NCBI RefSeq assembly: GCF_001485495.1
Contig: NZ_BCNF01000085.1
Location: forward strand, 1-42,016
Direction: 5' to 3'
DNA length: 42,016 nt
From: Gordonia desulfuricans NBRC 100010
GTDB taxonomy: Bacteria; Actinomycetota; Actinomycetes; Mycobacteriales; Mycobacteriaceae
Below are positions 25,701 to 32,925 of the stretch, in pieces. Made by a program: the position numbers and the translations under genes. The notes under the pieces were generated by a model that was given only the letters and a program-made list of their open reading frames with translations, had not been told where the DNA came from and searched no databases. Position 1 is the stretch's first letter; each line of letters opens with the position of its first letter.

Positions 25701-28700
25701 CGGCCATCTCGCCGACGATCTCGCGTACCGCATCGGCGATGGTCTGCTCGTCGTCGGTGAGGGCCCGTGCGGTGTCGGTGCGGGTGGTCTCGATGTGGGT
25801 GAGCTGGGCGAGCAGCGCGATCTTGTCCACCTTGCCGGTGGGGGTGACCGGCCATCCCTCGACGACGCCGATCCGTGCGGGGACGGCATAGGCGGGAAGC
25901 CGTGTGGCGCAGGCGGCGAGCAGGGTCGGTTCGGTGAGTCCGTCGAGTGCGGCGCGGTCGGCGAATCCGTCGGCGGTCACGAACGCCACGAGCCGCTCGT
26001 CGCCGGGGCGCGCACCGGGCTGGAGAAGGACGCGGACGTCACCGACCCCGTCGACGGCGCGCAGCGCGGCAGCCACTTCGCCGAGTTCGATGCGGTGCCC
26101 GCGTAATTGGATCTGGTCGTCGGAGCGGCCGAGGTAGGCGAGCACACCGGGGGCGATCTCGCGGACACGGTCGCCGGTGCGGTAGCGGCGGGTGCCGTCG
26201 GGTCCGGCGACGAAGCGGGCGGCGGTGAGTGCGGGCGCGTTGAGGTAGCCGTGGGAGACGTGGGCTCCCGACACGTACAGTTCGCCGATCGCCCCCATCG
26301 GGACCGGGCACAGCCGGGCGTCGAGCACGGCCCACTCGACGTGGTCGAGCGGGGTACCGATGACGCTGCGTTCGTCGGTGAGGTCGACCTCGGCGGTGGT
26401 GAGACCGACGGTGGTCTCGGTGGGACCGTACAGGTTGACCAGCCGGCAGTCGGGATGCGTTGCGGCCCAATGCCGCAGGGTGGCGGGTGCGAGGGCCTCG
26501 CCACCGAGGGTGACGATGCGGAGCGTGCTCAGTGCAGCAGCACCGACGACGGCCGGGTCGGTGAGTGCGGCGAACGCCGTCGGGGTCTGCGACAGCAGGG
26601 TGGCGCCGTGACGGTCGAGGGTGGCGGCCAGGCGGCGCGGGTCGCGCAGCACCGCGTTGGACAACACCAGCACGGAGCCGCCGGAGGTCAACGCGCCGAA
26701 GATCTCCCACACGGAGAAGTCGAAGATGTGATTGTGCGCCCACGTCCACACGTCGTCGGCGCGCGCACCGAGTCGGCCGAGTTCCGCATCGAGCAGCGCC
26801 GCAAGGTTGTCCAGGGTGACCACCACGCCCTTGGGCACGCCGGTCGACCCGGAGGTGTGGATGATGTACGCCGCACCCGGCATCGGTTCGGCGGTCCCGA
26901 GGCCCGGGCCGTCGGTGATCTGCAGTCCGTCGCGCACAATCGCGGCCGGCTGCGTGGCCGCGAGGAGGTGTTCGATCCGCGACGTCGGGTGGTCGGGGTC
27001 GATGGGTACGTAGGCGGCGCCGGCGATCAGGGTGCCGACGATCGCGACGATGGTGTCGGCGGAACGCCCCATGATCAGGGCGACGCGGTCGCCGTCGCGG
27101 ACACCGGTATCTCGCAGGCGCGCCGCGAACGCGTCGGCCCGCCCGACAATTTCTCCATATGTTAGGTGTTCCCCATCGCCGACGACGGCCGTCGCCCCCG
27201 CCGGATGCGACCGGATCACATCAAGCAGACCCGCCCCACCCCCCACGATGGCTGAGCCCGTCGAGGCGCCCCCAACGATGGCTGAGCCCGTCGAGGCGCA
27301 GTCTTTGGTGGTTGAGCCGGTCGAGGCGCCCCGAACGATGGTTGAGCCGGTCGAGGCGCCCCCAACGATGGTTGAGCCGGTCGAGGCGCTAGCCGAGACC
27401 GTGTCGAAACCTCCGTCACCCGAGGCACCCAAGCCGGCTACGCGGGAAACACGCCCAACGAAATACTCAACCATCCCCTCCGCCGCAACAACATCCACCG
27501 CTCCCCCGGCAACAACCAGCGTCACCAGCGGCGATTCCCCGTCGTCGACAACAAGTTCCAGCGGAACGCGCGCTCGGTATGTCCGCAGTCCCTCAAATGC
27601 GCGCACCGCACCGGCACCACCGGATGGGGGTGCCACGTCTACGCCGTGATAGGCGAATACCACATCGGGTAGCCCACTCGGCGCGGTCGCGGCGCGTTGT
27701 ACGGCCTTGCCGACCACTCCCCCGACGCGGCGCAGGGCGGTGTCGACGTCCATCTCCCGCACCCCGGTGACCCGCACCGGAACGGTCTGCACATACATGC
27801 CGACCTGTTGCAGTTCGTCCGATGAGCGCCGGTCGGCGACCGGCATCCCGAAGACGACGTCGTCGGTGTCGCAGAACACCGACAGTGTCTGTGCCAGGGC
27901 CATACTGAGCAGCGTGTTGAGGGTGGTGCCCGCCTGCTGCGCGCGTGCTTCGGCGCGGCGCCGTACCTCAGGGTCGATGTGCCGGGTCAGATAGGTGGCG
28001 GGACCGTAGGTGAGTCCGTTCTCTGTGCGCTGGGCCGGTTCCGGCAGCGAGAGCCGTTCCGGCGCACCGCGCAGGGCACGCATCCAATACAGCCCGCTGG
28101 CCCCGGTGTCGGTCGATGCGCGCGCTTCGAGGGTGGCGCCGAATCCGATCGGTTCGTCTGCCCATTCCGGGGCGCGTCCGGCGGTGCGGGCGTCGAGGGC
28201 GATGGTGAAGTCGCCGAGCACGATCGGCACCGACCACTCGTCGATGGCGATGTGGTGGGCCACCAGCACCAGCTCGACGATGTCGCCGGATGTGTCGATC
28301 ACGGCGCGCCATGGGAGGTCGACGGTGAGGTCGAAGGGTGCAGCGACGGCGCGTTCGGTGCCGGCGACGTCGAGGATGCCTTCGCTGATCGGCGCGGTCG
28401 CCCGGAGTCCGTCGGTGTCGCGGATGCGCGCTACGGGTTCGCCGTCGACGTCGGGGTGGATCGTCCGGAGTGCTTCGTGTCGGATGGCGACGTCGATCAG
28501 TGCGGCCCGCACGGCCGACACCTCCACACCGGCAGCCACGGTGAGGTGCAGTGGGAGGTGGTAGACGATGGCGTTCGGGTCGGCGCGGTTGAGCAGCCAG
28601 ATCTCGTGTTGGGTGCGGGTGGGCCGGTATTCGGGTTGTCCGTCGGCGGAGGTCCGACGCGGTGTGGCGGCGTCGATCGCGGTGGCGAGTTCGGCGAGGG

Positions 28701-31365
28701 TGGTGACGTCCACCAGGTCGCGCATGCTGACCACCACGCCGAGCGCGGGCCCGAGTTGCACGGCCAGCTGCATGAACGCCAGCGAGGTGGCGCCGAGTTT
28801 GACCAGTTCGTCGTCCATGGATGGGCTGGTGACGCCGAGGATGTCGGTCACGGCGTCGGCGACGAGTCGTTCGGTGTCGGTCGCGGGGGCGCGGTAGGGC
28901 GCCGCGGGTTCGGGGGTTGCTGCGATCCGTTCGGCGACGGCGGGTCGGTCCAGTGTGCCGGCGTCATCGACCGGCAACGCATCGAGTACCGCGACGTGGC
29001 GGGGCCACAATACTTGCGGGAGTGCACCGTTCACGCGTCGGCGTACTGCAGCGCGTACCCGGGAGCGGTCGGCGTCTCGCTGCGCCACGATTCCCACGGC
29101 CAGCTCATCGCCACGGTCGACGATCACCACGTCGACGACGCCGTCGGCGGGTGCTGCGGTGCGGGCGAGTTCGGCGGTGTCGACGCGGATTCCCTGCGGG
29201 AACACGATCTCTCCGGGCCGATGGTCCACCACGACGGTCCCGGTGCCCGCCTCGAGGTGGCCGCGATCGCCGGTGCGCCACATTCGGTGCGCGGGGCTCC
29301 ACGGGCAGTCGACGAATGAGCCTGTGGTGATCCCTGATTCGTCGGCGTAGCCCACCACCGGTGCGCCGATGACGTACAGCTCTCCGGTGATTCCGGGTGG
29401 TACGGGGCGGAGTCGGTGGTCGAGTACCACCGGTGTGCACGCCGTGGTGGTGGCTCCCCAGGGCAGCGGCCGGTCGAGTGGAATGCCGGCGTCGACGCGC
29501 AGTGCGTTGGTGGCGCCGAGGAGTTCGGGGTGGCCGCCGAGGTCGTAGAGGCGATGGTCGCGGGCCACATGCGCGGCGAGTGCCGGGGAGAGCCGCTCGC
29601 CCAGCGTGATCACGGTGTGCGGGAGGGTCTCCGACGCCGCATTCGCCAGCCGGGTCGGGGTGGTGATCCAGTGGGTGGCTTCCGCCCGATCGGCGACCAC
29701 CCGAACGCCGTACGCCGCGGACATGACTCGGCCCAGCTCGGGCACCACGTCGAGAGCGAGCGTGCCTCCATCGGCGACGGCGTCGAAGGCTTCCGCCATC
29801 GAGGCGATGATCGTCTCGACGGCCGCGGCCGGCATCTCCACCCGGGTTCCGGACACACCGCAGGTGAGCGAGAGACTGTCCGCGCCAAGCGCGCCGCCCT
29901 CACTCCCGTTCTTGCGCTTGCGCCGCCGGAACCACCGCTTCGCCCGCTGCGACTCATCGGCACTCGCCGACGACGCGGTCTCGTCAACAGCCTCCGAATC
30001 CACGACGCGCGGCTCGTCGACCACCAGTGGTAGGTCGTCGACCAGCGTTTCGGGTGCGTCGAGGACGGCGTGGGCGAAGGTGTCGAGCATCGTCATGAAC
30101 TGGCGATGATGCTCGGCGACCTCTGCCTCGTCATACCGGTTGGGGTTGGCGTCGAGGCAGAGCATCAGGCCGTCGGGGTCTCCGTCGCCGGCCTGGTTGT
30201 AGATGTTGATGGCGATGTCTTCGACGGGGCCGGTCGAGAGGACATGGTAGGTGGCGATGGCCTCGCCGCATTGGATCTGACGCTCGAACAGCATCAGATT
30301 GAGCATCGGTCCCGATCGCAGCTGGGCATCGGTGCGCGGGGTGCGACCGCTCTCTTCATCCGCCGCGACGTCGGCCCAGATCTCTTCACCGCGGAAACGC
30401 TGATGGCGCAACGCACCCATCAGCGCGGTCCGGACACTCACCAGGGCGTCCGCGACGGTCTTCTCGGAGGTGACGCCGGTCCGCAGGGGAACCACGTTCG
30501 AGACAGGCAACGGTGTCCGCCGCAACGCCGCTGTGGTGCGTGCGGCCACCGGGAACTGGAAGATCACCTCGTCGCCACTGGCCACCCGGGCCATGTACGC
30601 CGAGCAGGCCGCCACGATCACGGCCGGCGGAATCGCCGAGTGCTGTTCGGCCACCTGCCGCAACAGCGACATCGTCCGGTCGGGAACCGGCTCGGCGACA
30701 CGACGAGCAACCGCCTCAGGCCGGGCAAACCGACGTGCCAACGTTCGTGGAAGGCCAACGCCCTCCATCGCCTCACGCCAGTACGCCCGATCCGTGACGT
30801 ACCGCCGCGAGGCCCGGTACTCGGCATCAGCGCGAGCCGGAAGGTCCAAGTCCACCGGTTCGATCTCGGGCAGCGGTTCGCCGGCAACACCCGCCGAGTA
30901 GGCGCGGAGAGCCTCGCTCATCCGCTCCTTGCCGCCGTACCCGTCGGTGATCAGATGGTGGACACGGTTGTAGAGCAGGAAGTGTTCGTCGGCGAGCTGG
31001 AACAGAATGCCACGAGCTGTGCGATCTACACGCAGGTCGACTGGACTCGAGTAATCCTCTCGCATAGCCTGCAACGCCACCAACGTGCCGTGCTCCACGC
31101 TTCGCAGGTCAACTACCTTAAGCCAACAATCCAGACCCGAATCATAGATCCCAATGAGGCCATCCGGAGCGTCCTCGAACCTCACCTGCGCGAACTTAGC
31201 CGCACGAGTCGTCGTACTAGTACGTTCAACGAACACCCCAACGTCAATGCGACCACGCAGCTCGACATACTGAACCACATTCAGTGGAACGTCTGGGTTC
31301 AGGCGCTGAACTGCACGCAATGCAAATTGCGTGCAATTAACCGCAAAGATGTCACGATGATTCAA
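16756..31365 (-). CDS. Giant nonribosomal peptide synthetase, C-A*-T-C-A-T-C-A-T-C-T-C-A-T-TE
   Basis: 4869 aa. Condensation active sites: HHLITDG (136), HHIAIDE (1037, Glu for Gly), HHIAADG (2093), HHIAVDG (3139), HHIAFDG (3748). Carrier-protein serines: about 861, 1904, 2948, 3564, 4597. Adenylation P-loops: TSGSTGVPKG (~1503), TSGTTGTPKG (~2559), TSGTTGAPNP (~4190, Lys lost). The first A domain is decayed and module 4 has none. The thioesterase Ser is in GWSLGG (4730). By-eye pocket readings are DFWSVLLVG-K, DAMFVVEVA-K and DAHTVIIVT-K, none of which I can assign to an amino acid. No epimerase or methyltransferase domain is seen. A leading C domain suggests an acyl or upstream-carrier starter. 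TTG 31365 has GGAG 7 nt before it. The gene lies 147 bp after the Wzc-type gene and overlaps the phosphatase-DUF4012 gene by 4 nt. No MbtH, PPTase or exporter is in the window. Confidence 0.95.
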   Translation of the reverse strand: MNHRDIFAVNCTQFALRAVQRLNPDVPLNVVQYVELRGRIDVGVFVERTSTTTRAAKFAQVRFEDAPDGLIGIYDSGLDCWLKVVDLRSVEHGTLVALQAMREDYSSPVDLRVDRTARGILFQLADEHFLLYNRVHHLITDGYGGKERMSEALRAYSAGVAGEPLPEIEPVDLDLPARADAEYRASRRYVTDRAYWREAMEGVGLPRTLARRFARPEAVARRVAEPVPDRTMSLLRQVAEQHSAIPPAVIVAACSAYMARVASGDEVIFQFPVAARTTAALRRTPLPVSNVVPLRTGVTSEKTVADALVSVRTALMGALRHQRFRGEEIWADVAADEESGRTPRTDAQLRSGPMLNLMLFERQIQCGEAIATYHVLSTGPVEDIAINIYNQAGDGDPDGLMLCLDANPNRYDEAEVAEHHRQFMTMLDTFAHAVLDAPETLVDDLPLVVDEPRVVDSEAVDETASSASADESQRAKRWFRRRKRKNGSEGGALGADSLSLTCGVSGTRVEMPAAAVETIIASMAEAFDAVADGGTLALDVVPELGRVMSAAYGVRVVADRAEATHWITTPTRLANAASETLPHTVITLGERLSPALAAHVARDHRLYDLGGHPELLGATNALRVDAGIPLDRPLPWGATTTACTPVVLDHRLRPVPPGITGELYVIGAPVVGYADESGITTGSFVDCPWSPAHRMWRTGDRGHLEAGTGTVVVDHRPGEIVFPQGIRVDTAELARTAAPADGVVDVVIVDRGDELAVGIVAQRDADRSRVRAAVRRRVNGALPQVLWPRHVAVLDALPVDDAGTLDRPAVAERIAATPEPAAPYRAPATDTERLVADAVTDILGVTSPSMDDELVKLGATSLAFMQLAVQLGPALGVVVSMRDLVDVTTLAELATAIDAATPRRTSADGQPEYRPTRTQHEIWLLNRADPNAIVYHLPLHLTVAAGVEVSAVRAALIDVAIRHEALRTIHPDVDGEPVARIRDTDGLRATAPISEGILDVAGTERAVAAPFDLTVDLPWRAVIDTSGDIVELVLVAHHIAIDEWSVPIVLGDFTIALDARTAGRAPEWADEPIGFGATLEARASTDTGASGLYWMRALRGAPERLSLPEPAQRTENGLTYGPATYLTRHIDPEVRRRAEARAQQAGTTLNTLLSMALAQTLSVFCDTDDVVFGMPVADRRSSDELQQVGMYVQTVPVRVTGVREMDVDTALRRVGGVVGKAVQRAATAPSGLPDVVFAYHGVDVAPPSGGAGAVRAFEGLRTYRARVPLELVVDDGESPLVTLVVAGGAVDVVAAEGMVEYFVGRVSRVAGLGASGDGGFDTVSASASTGSTIVGGASTGSTIVRGASTGSTTKDCASTGSAIVGGASTGSAIVGGGAGLLDVIRSHPAGATAVVGDGEHLTYGEIVGRADAFAARLRDTGVRDGDRVALIMGRSADTIVAIVGTLIAGAAYVPIDPDHPTSRIEHLLAATQPAAIVRDGLQITDGPGLGTAEPMPGAAYIIHTSGSTGVPKGVVVTLDNLAALLDAELGRLGARADDVWTWAHNHIFDFSVWEIFGALTSGGSVLVLSNAVLRDPRRLAATLDRHGATLLSQTPTAFAALTDPAVVGAAALSTLRIVTLGGEALAPATLRHWAATHPDCRLVNLYGPTETTVGLTTAEVDLTDERSVIGTPLDHVEWAVLDARLCPVPMGAIGELYVSGAHVSHGYLNAPALTAARFVAGPDGTRRYRTGDRVREIAPGVLAYLGRSDDQIQLRGHRIELGEVAAALRAVDGVGDVRVLLQPGARPGDERLVAFVTADGFADRAALDGLTEPTLLAACATRLPAYAVPARIGVVEGWPVTPTGKVDKIALLAQLTHIETTRTDTARALTDDEQTIADAVREIVGEMAGELTPHTNFFAAGGTSLSAARLAATLNRDGHAVGVADIFADATIEGLARLIGTAPEQPLPALAEHRVEPDRLPLTPEQLDLWLRWRAEPDFTGYLLPIALPTTADTTTLGAALREVLGRHDALHTSYPSHDGVPHQQRWGTEELDSFIATHCIVTRVHDEAELGAVLAEVATPLDLATALPWRIRIVEITDAGTGPRTWILGVVHHIAADGETLALLRADLQAALAGTLPPAPPVGYRQYSLWRAATLAARHDELLAHWTAAFAEPVTSLRLPDMNLQAVGGAATTVHRARHTLDAELTATLDRLAVDHHTSGFIVVHTALAAVLARQSGAGVITVGTAVSGRIDPLLAELPGLFARGVPLHTPIDLDATFGALLREITGIDVGAFAHADLPLTEITALADPGRARAGTPLFEVSLGAVPDDLFANDAGPGGLSADSLAALAVPLYGVDVSVHRSGGALHLTMTCRDTVATAARLDALCAAVVELLSRGVAQPDRVVGELLTGTESVVPEAAAPDMLAALLESGLRTAPDALAVVDTRHPVPGYGPHLTNAELDAASAGLARLLIARGIGSGDVVVQHLPRSAVAVVTTLAVARAGAAFVNVDPADPDERRRVIITRARPAAVLALDAAAVPGEAPVIVVDETVWASSEMPFDARERVRPLTADDLAYLTFTSGTTGTPKGVQVTQRGLAGFARSTVERLGLQADDRVLHTYAPGFDAQLMGLLPVRVAGATIVVCPPEVIAGDDLTHLITDTAVSMLFTTPSVLATLDPADIPGVRHVAVGGEPLGAGLVRDWTQGRSITNEYGPTETTVAVTSIRFDTAETGADGIGIGIGGIGIGAALPGIGLHVLDEALRPLGDHTIGELYVSGPAVARGYLDDPARTATTFVAGPDGRRRYRTGDLVHRRTDGTLVIHGRSDDQVKVRGIRLEPAEIDAAVSAQDGVATSVTAVRANGGGEKVLVSWLVPEPGHAVDLTAVRTGLAQVLPRSIIPTYLVVVDELPVGRNGKVDMTRLPEPVADGVASELVGATQELVAAVWAEVLDVEPAGIGAGTDFFGIGGTSLSATQVASRLSAATGIDVGVRVLFEARTVAGVAARLAVSDGADDEAASDGVDLIVHREIDGPVLLAYPQQRMWIHHRYDPDSTAYHVPLVLRLGDAVDAERLTTAVDALVARHAVLRTVYPDVSGEPMQRVLAAGPQMAVREVATADVDDAIEEFLAAPFDLAVEPGFRVALFVVRDGDGETDRVLAASLHHIAVDGWSMRLLFEDLLRGYATGSIEATTALTYADFTLWQAQRLGDPADPDSRYAREIAYWRAVLDGVGEPVRLPGLLEMSGRAAGRAGRIVEHLDADVASKLSERADELSASMFHVAHAALVSVIGGWTGRRDVVVGVPVHGRSAPEWESVAGMFVNTVAIRTVVADDAPFDDVVGVVREAALGAAAHAEVPYEAVARAVRPDAAGGDPLISVLLVNQDVVPEVSAGVGELVSVVDSAVDVVDAKYDIEVVLSASGGSPAGLDVRVVHSGRVPAVVASRFLRVFVEVLARVASGDVGVRRAFGAFGALGALGASGGGGFDTASASASTGSTINDCASDGSSSNDSALGASGDGGFDTVSAGASTGSTIKNYASGGNDSASGGSTSNDCASGGNGDELVAAIMAEVLGVDAVGADDDFFSIGGSSLSATRVTSTLGRELGVRVPTRLLFENPSPALLAVAVDGLAAEPEISTPVVAAGVDLPLAPTQRRMWVTAQMLGPLSIYAVPVVVPVPDGVDDQRVAAAIAHVVDRHPALRTHYPSSADGPRQRVIPGWLPELRRVAIAHFGAGTTDPEALLSVFGRPFDLEAQPPVRAWILVDGTSSAVVIVAHHIAFDGESAAVVATELGILLNGGDLGPAPLGFDAVSARMIDEQARTHTADLAFWRQTLDGYSGRLDLVPHRPAARDLLTASVDIALGGDRSQRIGETAQILRATDFHVLHAALALALGAQAGVDDVAVATPASMRRDTDAADVVGMLVSTVVLRTRIPGRVSIGDWVTAVRDADLAAFDHALTAFDDVVAAVDPVREPGRHPLVQVAFSSITAGPDTVAPGAFDDVIAARSEFDLHVIAVDDRGRRRLRLEYARDLFDENMIDAFGARILAAVDAVVGDTGRTLASLDLLGDDERATVRAHATATDADRPLLLADLLADAVARYPRRVAVDDGERVLTYRGLDDWVSVTARALRDKGFGAGDAVAVGVARSIESVVAIWAISRIGAVCVPLDVSYPASRLAQIVSASGARVIHADDIPRRPVDRVVPEPITRVSPDALAYIITTSGTTGAPNPVGVSHRGVHRVAGLGDVRDRDRVGMTISPGFDATFHDMLLPLATGATLAVVPAQIIGGPELTAWLRDQRVSVFTATPSVIRTLDPAAITSLRLVYIGGEALTTDLADLWSPYAQVIDIYGPTETTVTVSTGHYRPGDPVRIGRPVPGVGCIVLDPWLRPVPPGVVGELYVSGSGVARGYLGDPALTATHFVAGPDGRRMYRTGDFVRWESVAGARSTETSARSTGSGARSTETSARSMETGARSTGGGEPAMELVYVGRADRQIKIRGQRVEPAEIDAVLTGAGATGSATVLRDGPAGPALVSYVTAPTVSTVALRAACRAGLPRHMVPAQIVVVDELPRTGAGKLDERALPEPQWAQSRRAPAPGPESELVASFEAVLEVPVGVDDDFFAAGGNSLAMLLLRDEITRRTGVQLSATDLFAHPTPAELAALIVDPTRMSNDRVVELSGPTTESDDVPIVWCVHTAAGIVEPFRPLADAMEHTRVLGLQLPELVDPALELPATLPELAARHVAALRSAQPSGPYRLVGWSLGGLIAHEVARQLVAAGEQVTHLALLDARTPAELQSAPDDELHGESPLRQAALQRDPDAVRRFDERSEALAAAARGYALVTAGVGKVLYLAAAENPDPDAWAREVGDGVEVVRVDARHAELGDPGVLKTLARLLEEEQL
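18035..18124. repeat. 21-bp in-frame tandem array inside the last A domain
   Basis: Units beginning CGGGC lie at 18035, 18056, 18077, 18098 and 18119, giving a heptapeptide series ARSTETS/ARSTGSG/ARSMETG at residues about 4412-4445. The array falls between motif A7 (YRTGDFV) and the hinge motif A8 (GRADRQIKIRG), adding about 40 residues to a normally short loop. It is unrelated in sequence to the 30-bp arrays. Confidence 0.9.
20842..20908. repeat. 67-bp REP-like element, copy 2 (in frame)
   Basis: Same start (GATGGTTGAGCCGGTCGAGG), end (CACCCAAC), length, orientation and frame as copy 1, with CCAGCCGAGACC in the centre. It encodes the GASGDGGFDTVSAGASTGST linker between C4 and T4. Confidence 0.85.
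20950..21016. repeat. 67-bp REP-like element, copy 3 (in frame)
   Basis: Second copy in the C4-T4 linker, 41 bp from copy 2 and in the same orientation. It differs from copy 1 by about one base (CCGCCACCC for CCGTCACCC). Adjoining bases show short ACCCAACGC/ACCAAAAGC duplications encoding GAFGALGALGA. Confidence 0.85.
27247..27366. repeat. 30-bp in-frame tandem array in the C2-A2 linker
   Basis: Four units start at 27247, 27277, 27307 and 27337 (GATGGCTGAGCCCGTCGAGG type), then run into the 67-bp element at 27367, whose first 20 bp are the same unit. Each encodes a decapeptide such as VGGASTGSAI. The array appears to have grown from the 5' part of the element. Confidence 0.9.
27367..27432. 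repeat. 67-bp REP-like element, copy 4 (in frame)
   Basis: Starts GATGGTTGAGCCGGTCGAGG and ends CACCCAA, with the same orientation and frame as the other three. It lies between the second C domain and the second A domain of the NRPS (residues about 1312-1334). Confidence 0.85.
28966..29898 (-). other. Decayed first adenylation domain of the NRPS
   Basis: Residues about 490-800 are a shortened A domain of roughly 310 instead of 500 residues. Late motifs survive (GELYVIGAPVVGYA = A6, MWRTGDRGHL = A7). Motifs A1-A5, including the TSGTTGxPKG loop, are missing. The A8 hinge reads VDHRPGEIVFPQGIRVDTAE, and the catalytic Lys of A10 is replaced (VDDAGTLDRPAV). The carrier domain behind it looks intact. 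It is preceded by a basic patch, KRWFRRRKRKNG. Confidence 0.85.
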
Positions 31366-31512
31366 TGAAGCGCTCCGGACGTCACAATGACCCCTACTTC
31401 ACAATAAATTCAGCCAGATGAAACACGATCCCTCAATACCGAACCAACAGCAACAATTCCCCAATCACCTGGAACACCAAGCGATCGCTAGATCGCTAGT
31501 AAATTATTCCGC
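31366..31512. other. Gap between Wzc-type gene and NRPS, with weak hairpin
   Basis: 147 bp of A/T-rich sequence. It has the NRPS ribosome site (GGAG on the minus strand at 31376-31373) and a 7-bp inverted repeat AGCGATC-GCTA-GATCGCT (31480-31497) just after the Wzc-type stop. The hairpin is too short and lacks a T-run, so read-through is likely. A separate NRPS promoter here cannot be excluded. Confidence 0.4.
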
Positions 31513-32865
31513 TCACACCGAAGAGTACGACTCACCATAGCCATAGGCTCCAGATGTCGACAGGTCACCATTGTAGACAAATCCAAGCAGGGGAATGTCA
31601 GCCATCGAAAGTTGAGACACCGAAGAACCAATATTCTTCATATCCGACACTCCGCGACGTGCAACCACTACAACCCCATCCGCACAACCGCCAATCACTG
31701 TCGGATCACTTACGAGCAAGACAGGCGCAGTATCAATCAGTACGAAGTCGAAACAATCGCGAAGCGCAGCTATACCATCAGACGCGCGCTGCGACCCCAA
31801 CAATTCCGTCGGATTCGGGGCTGAAGATCCCGCAGGCAAAACACTAAGGCCATCCACCTTAGTCGGAGTCACGAAATCTAGAATCGACGAACCAGAACGG
31901 AGGAAATCTGTAAATCCCACCGTTCCCACCGCACCTAGCCGCTCGCCGACCTTTGGCCTCCGCAGATCCGCATCAACCACTACTACAGACCTACCAGACT
32001 CAGCTAACGACGCTGCCAAATTAATCGTGACCGATGTCTTTCCCTCTCCAGCTACCGAGCTAGTCACAGCAATAACATCAGCACCATTGTCCACACTCAC
32101 GAAGGACAGATTCGTACGAAGCCGCCGAAAGGCCTCGCCAGCACCGCTGCTACCTTCCGAAAAACTCACGACCCCACCTTCCGCCAAACCATTGTCGTTT
32201 GGCACGCTGGCCAAAACAGGCCCAAGCTCCAGTGCTTCTACATCATCACGCGTGCGTACACGCCGGTCAAAACGATCCACGGCAAATGCAAGCCCAAAAC
32301 CAACGAACCCACCAAGGATCAAAGCGATCGCAAGGTTCCTTGCCACCTTAGGTGTCGCCGCAGTTGCCGGCGGTGTCGCATGCTGCTCTACTACGACCCG
32401 TGTCGGGACAACCTCTGCCTTCACGTCGCTATCGGAGCCGACCAGTTCAGACGCAAACTCAACGAACTCATCAGACAGCGCATTCGCAATGTCCGCGGCT
32501 CGGAACGGAGACTCATCACTCACAGTCACCGTAATGAGAACCGTTCCTGGAGCCGCAGTTGCTCTCACCCTCGAACGGAGATCGTCCGCCGACTCGTCAA
32601 GCCCCAGCCTTTCAACTGTACGTCGTGCAAGCGTTTCGCCCGTCAGCAACTGGGTGTACGACGCCACAACCTGCTGCGAGTAGAGACCTCCCTGGTACAG
32701 GTCATTTCCCGATGCCCCAGATGAGCTCGACACAAACAACCGTGCAGACGCACGGTACTCGGGTGTCGACAGCATCGATGAAATCAAAGATCCCACGCCC
32801 GCAAGAAGGGACACCAAAGCTACTACCCACCATCTACGAACAAAAACTGCCGCCAGACTTCTCAT
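31513..32865 (-). CDS. Wzc-type polysaccharide co-polymerase / tyrosine autokinase
   Basis: A 450-aa inner-membrane protein that sets chain length and gates Wzy-dependent export. A Wzz domain with two transmembrane helices (about residues 10-32 and 180-203) flanks an external loop. The cytoplasmic BY-kinase follows: Walker A SVAGEGKTSVTINLA (~265-279), Walker A' VVVVDADLRRPK, and Walker B FVLIDTAP. A short Tyr-containing tail (GAYGYGESYSSV) is the likely autophosphorylation site. Having Wzz and kinase on one chain is usual in actinobacteria. ATG 32865 is preferred over GTG 32874 because GAGGTGAGG precedes it. It is 60 nt after wzy. Its usual partner phosphatase is present, but beyond the NRPS at 16.7 kb. 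Confidence 0.93.
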   Translation of the reverse strand: MRSLAAVFVRRWWVVALVSLLAGVGSLISSMLSTPEYRASARLFVSSSSGASGNDLYQGGLYSQQVVASYTQLLTGETLARRTVERLGLDESADDLRSRVRATAAPGTVLITVTVSDESPFRAADIANALSDEFVEFASELVGSDSDVKAEVVPTRVVVEQHATPPATAATPKVARNLAIALILGGFVGFGLAFAVDRFDRRVRTRDDVEALELGPVLASVPNDNGLAEGGVVSFSEGSSGAGEAFRRLRTNLSFVSVDNGADVIAVTSSVAGEGKTSVTINLAASLAESGRSVVVVDADLRRPKVGERLGAVGTVGFTDFLRSGSSILDFVTPTKVDGLSVLPAGSSAPNPTELLGSQRASDGIAALRDCFDFVLIDTAPVLLVSDPTVIGGCADGVVVVARRGVSDMKNIGSSVSQLSMADIPLLGFVYNGDLSTSGAYGYGESYSSV

Positions 32866-32925
32866 CACCCTCACCTCTCATGAATATTTCGAAACAATAG
32901 ATGCCACGTGCCGCGGCCACTGCGA

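Noticed and set aside
16756-31365. Siderophore (mycobactin/exochelin-type) assignment for the NRPS
   Set aside because: No hydroxylase, salicylate gene, formyltransferase, MbtH or siderophore transporter is in the window, and the A-domain pockets do not read as hydroxyornithine or lysine types that I know.
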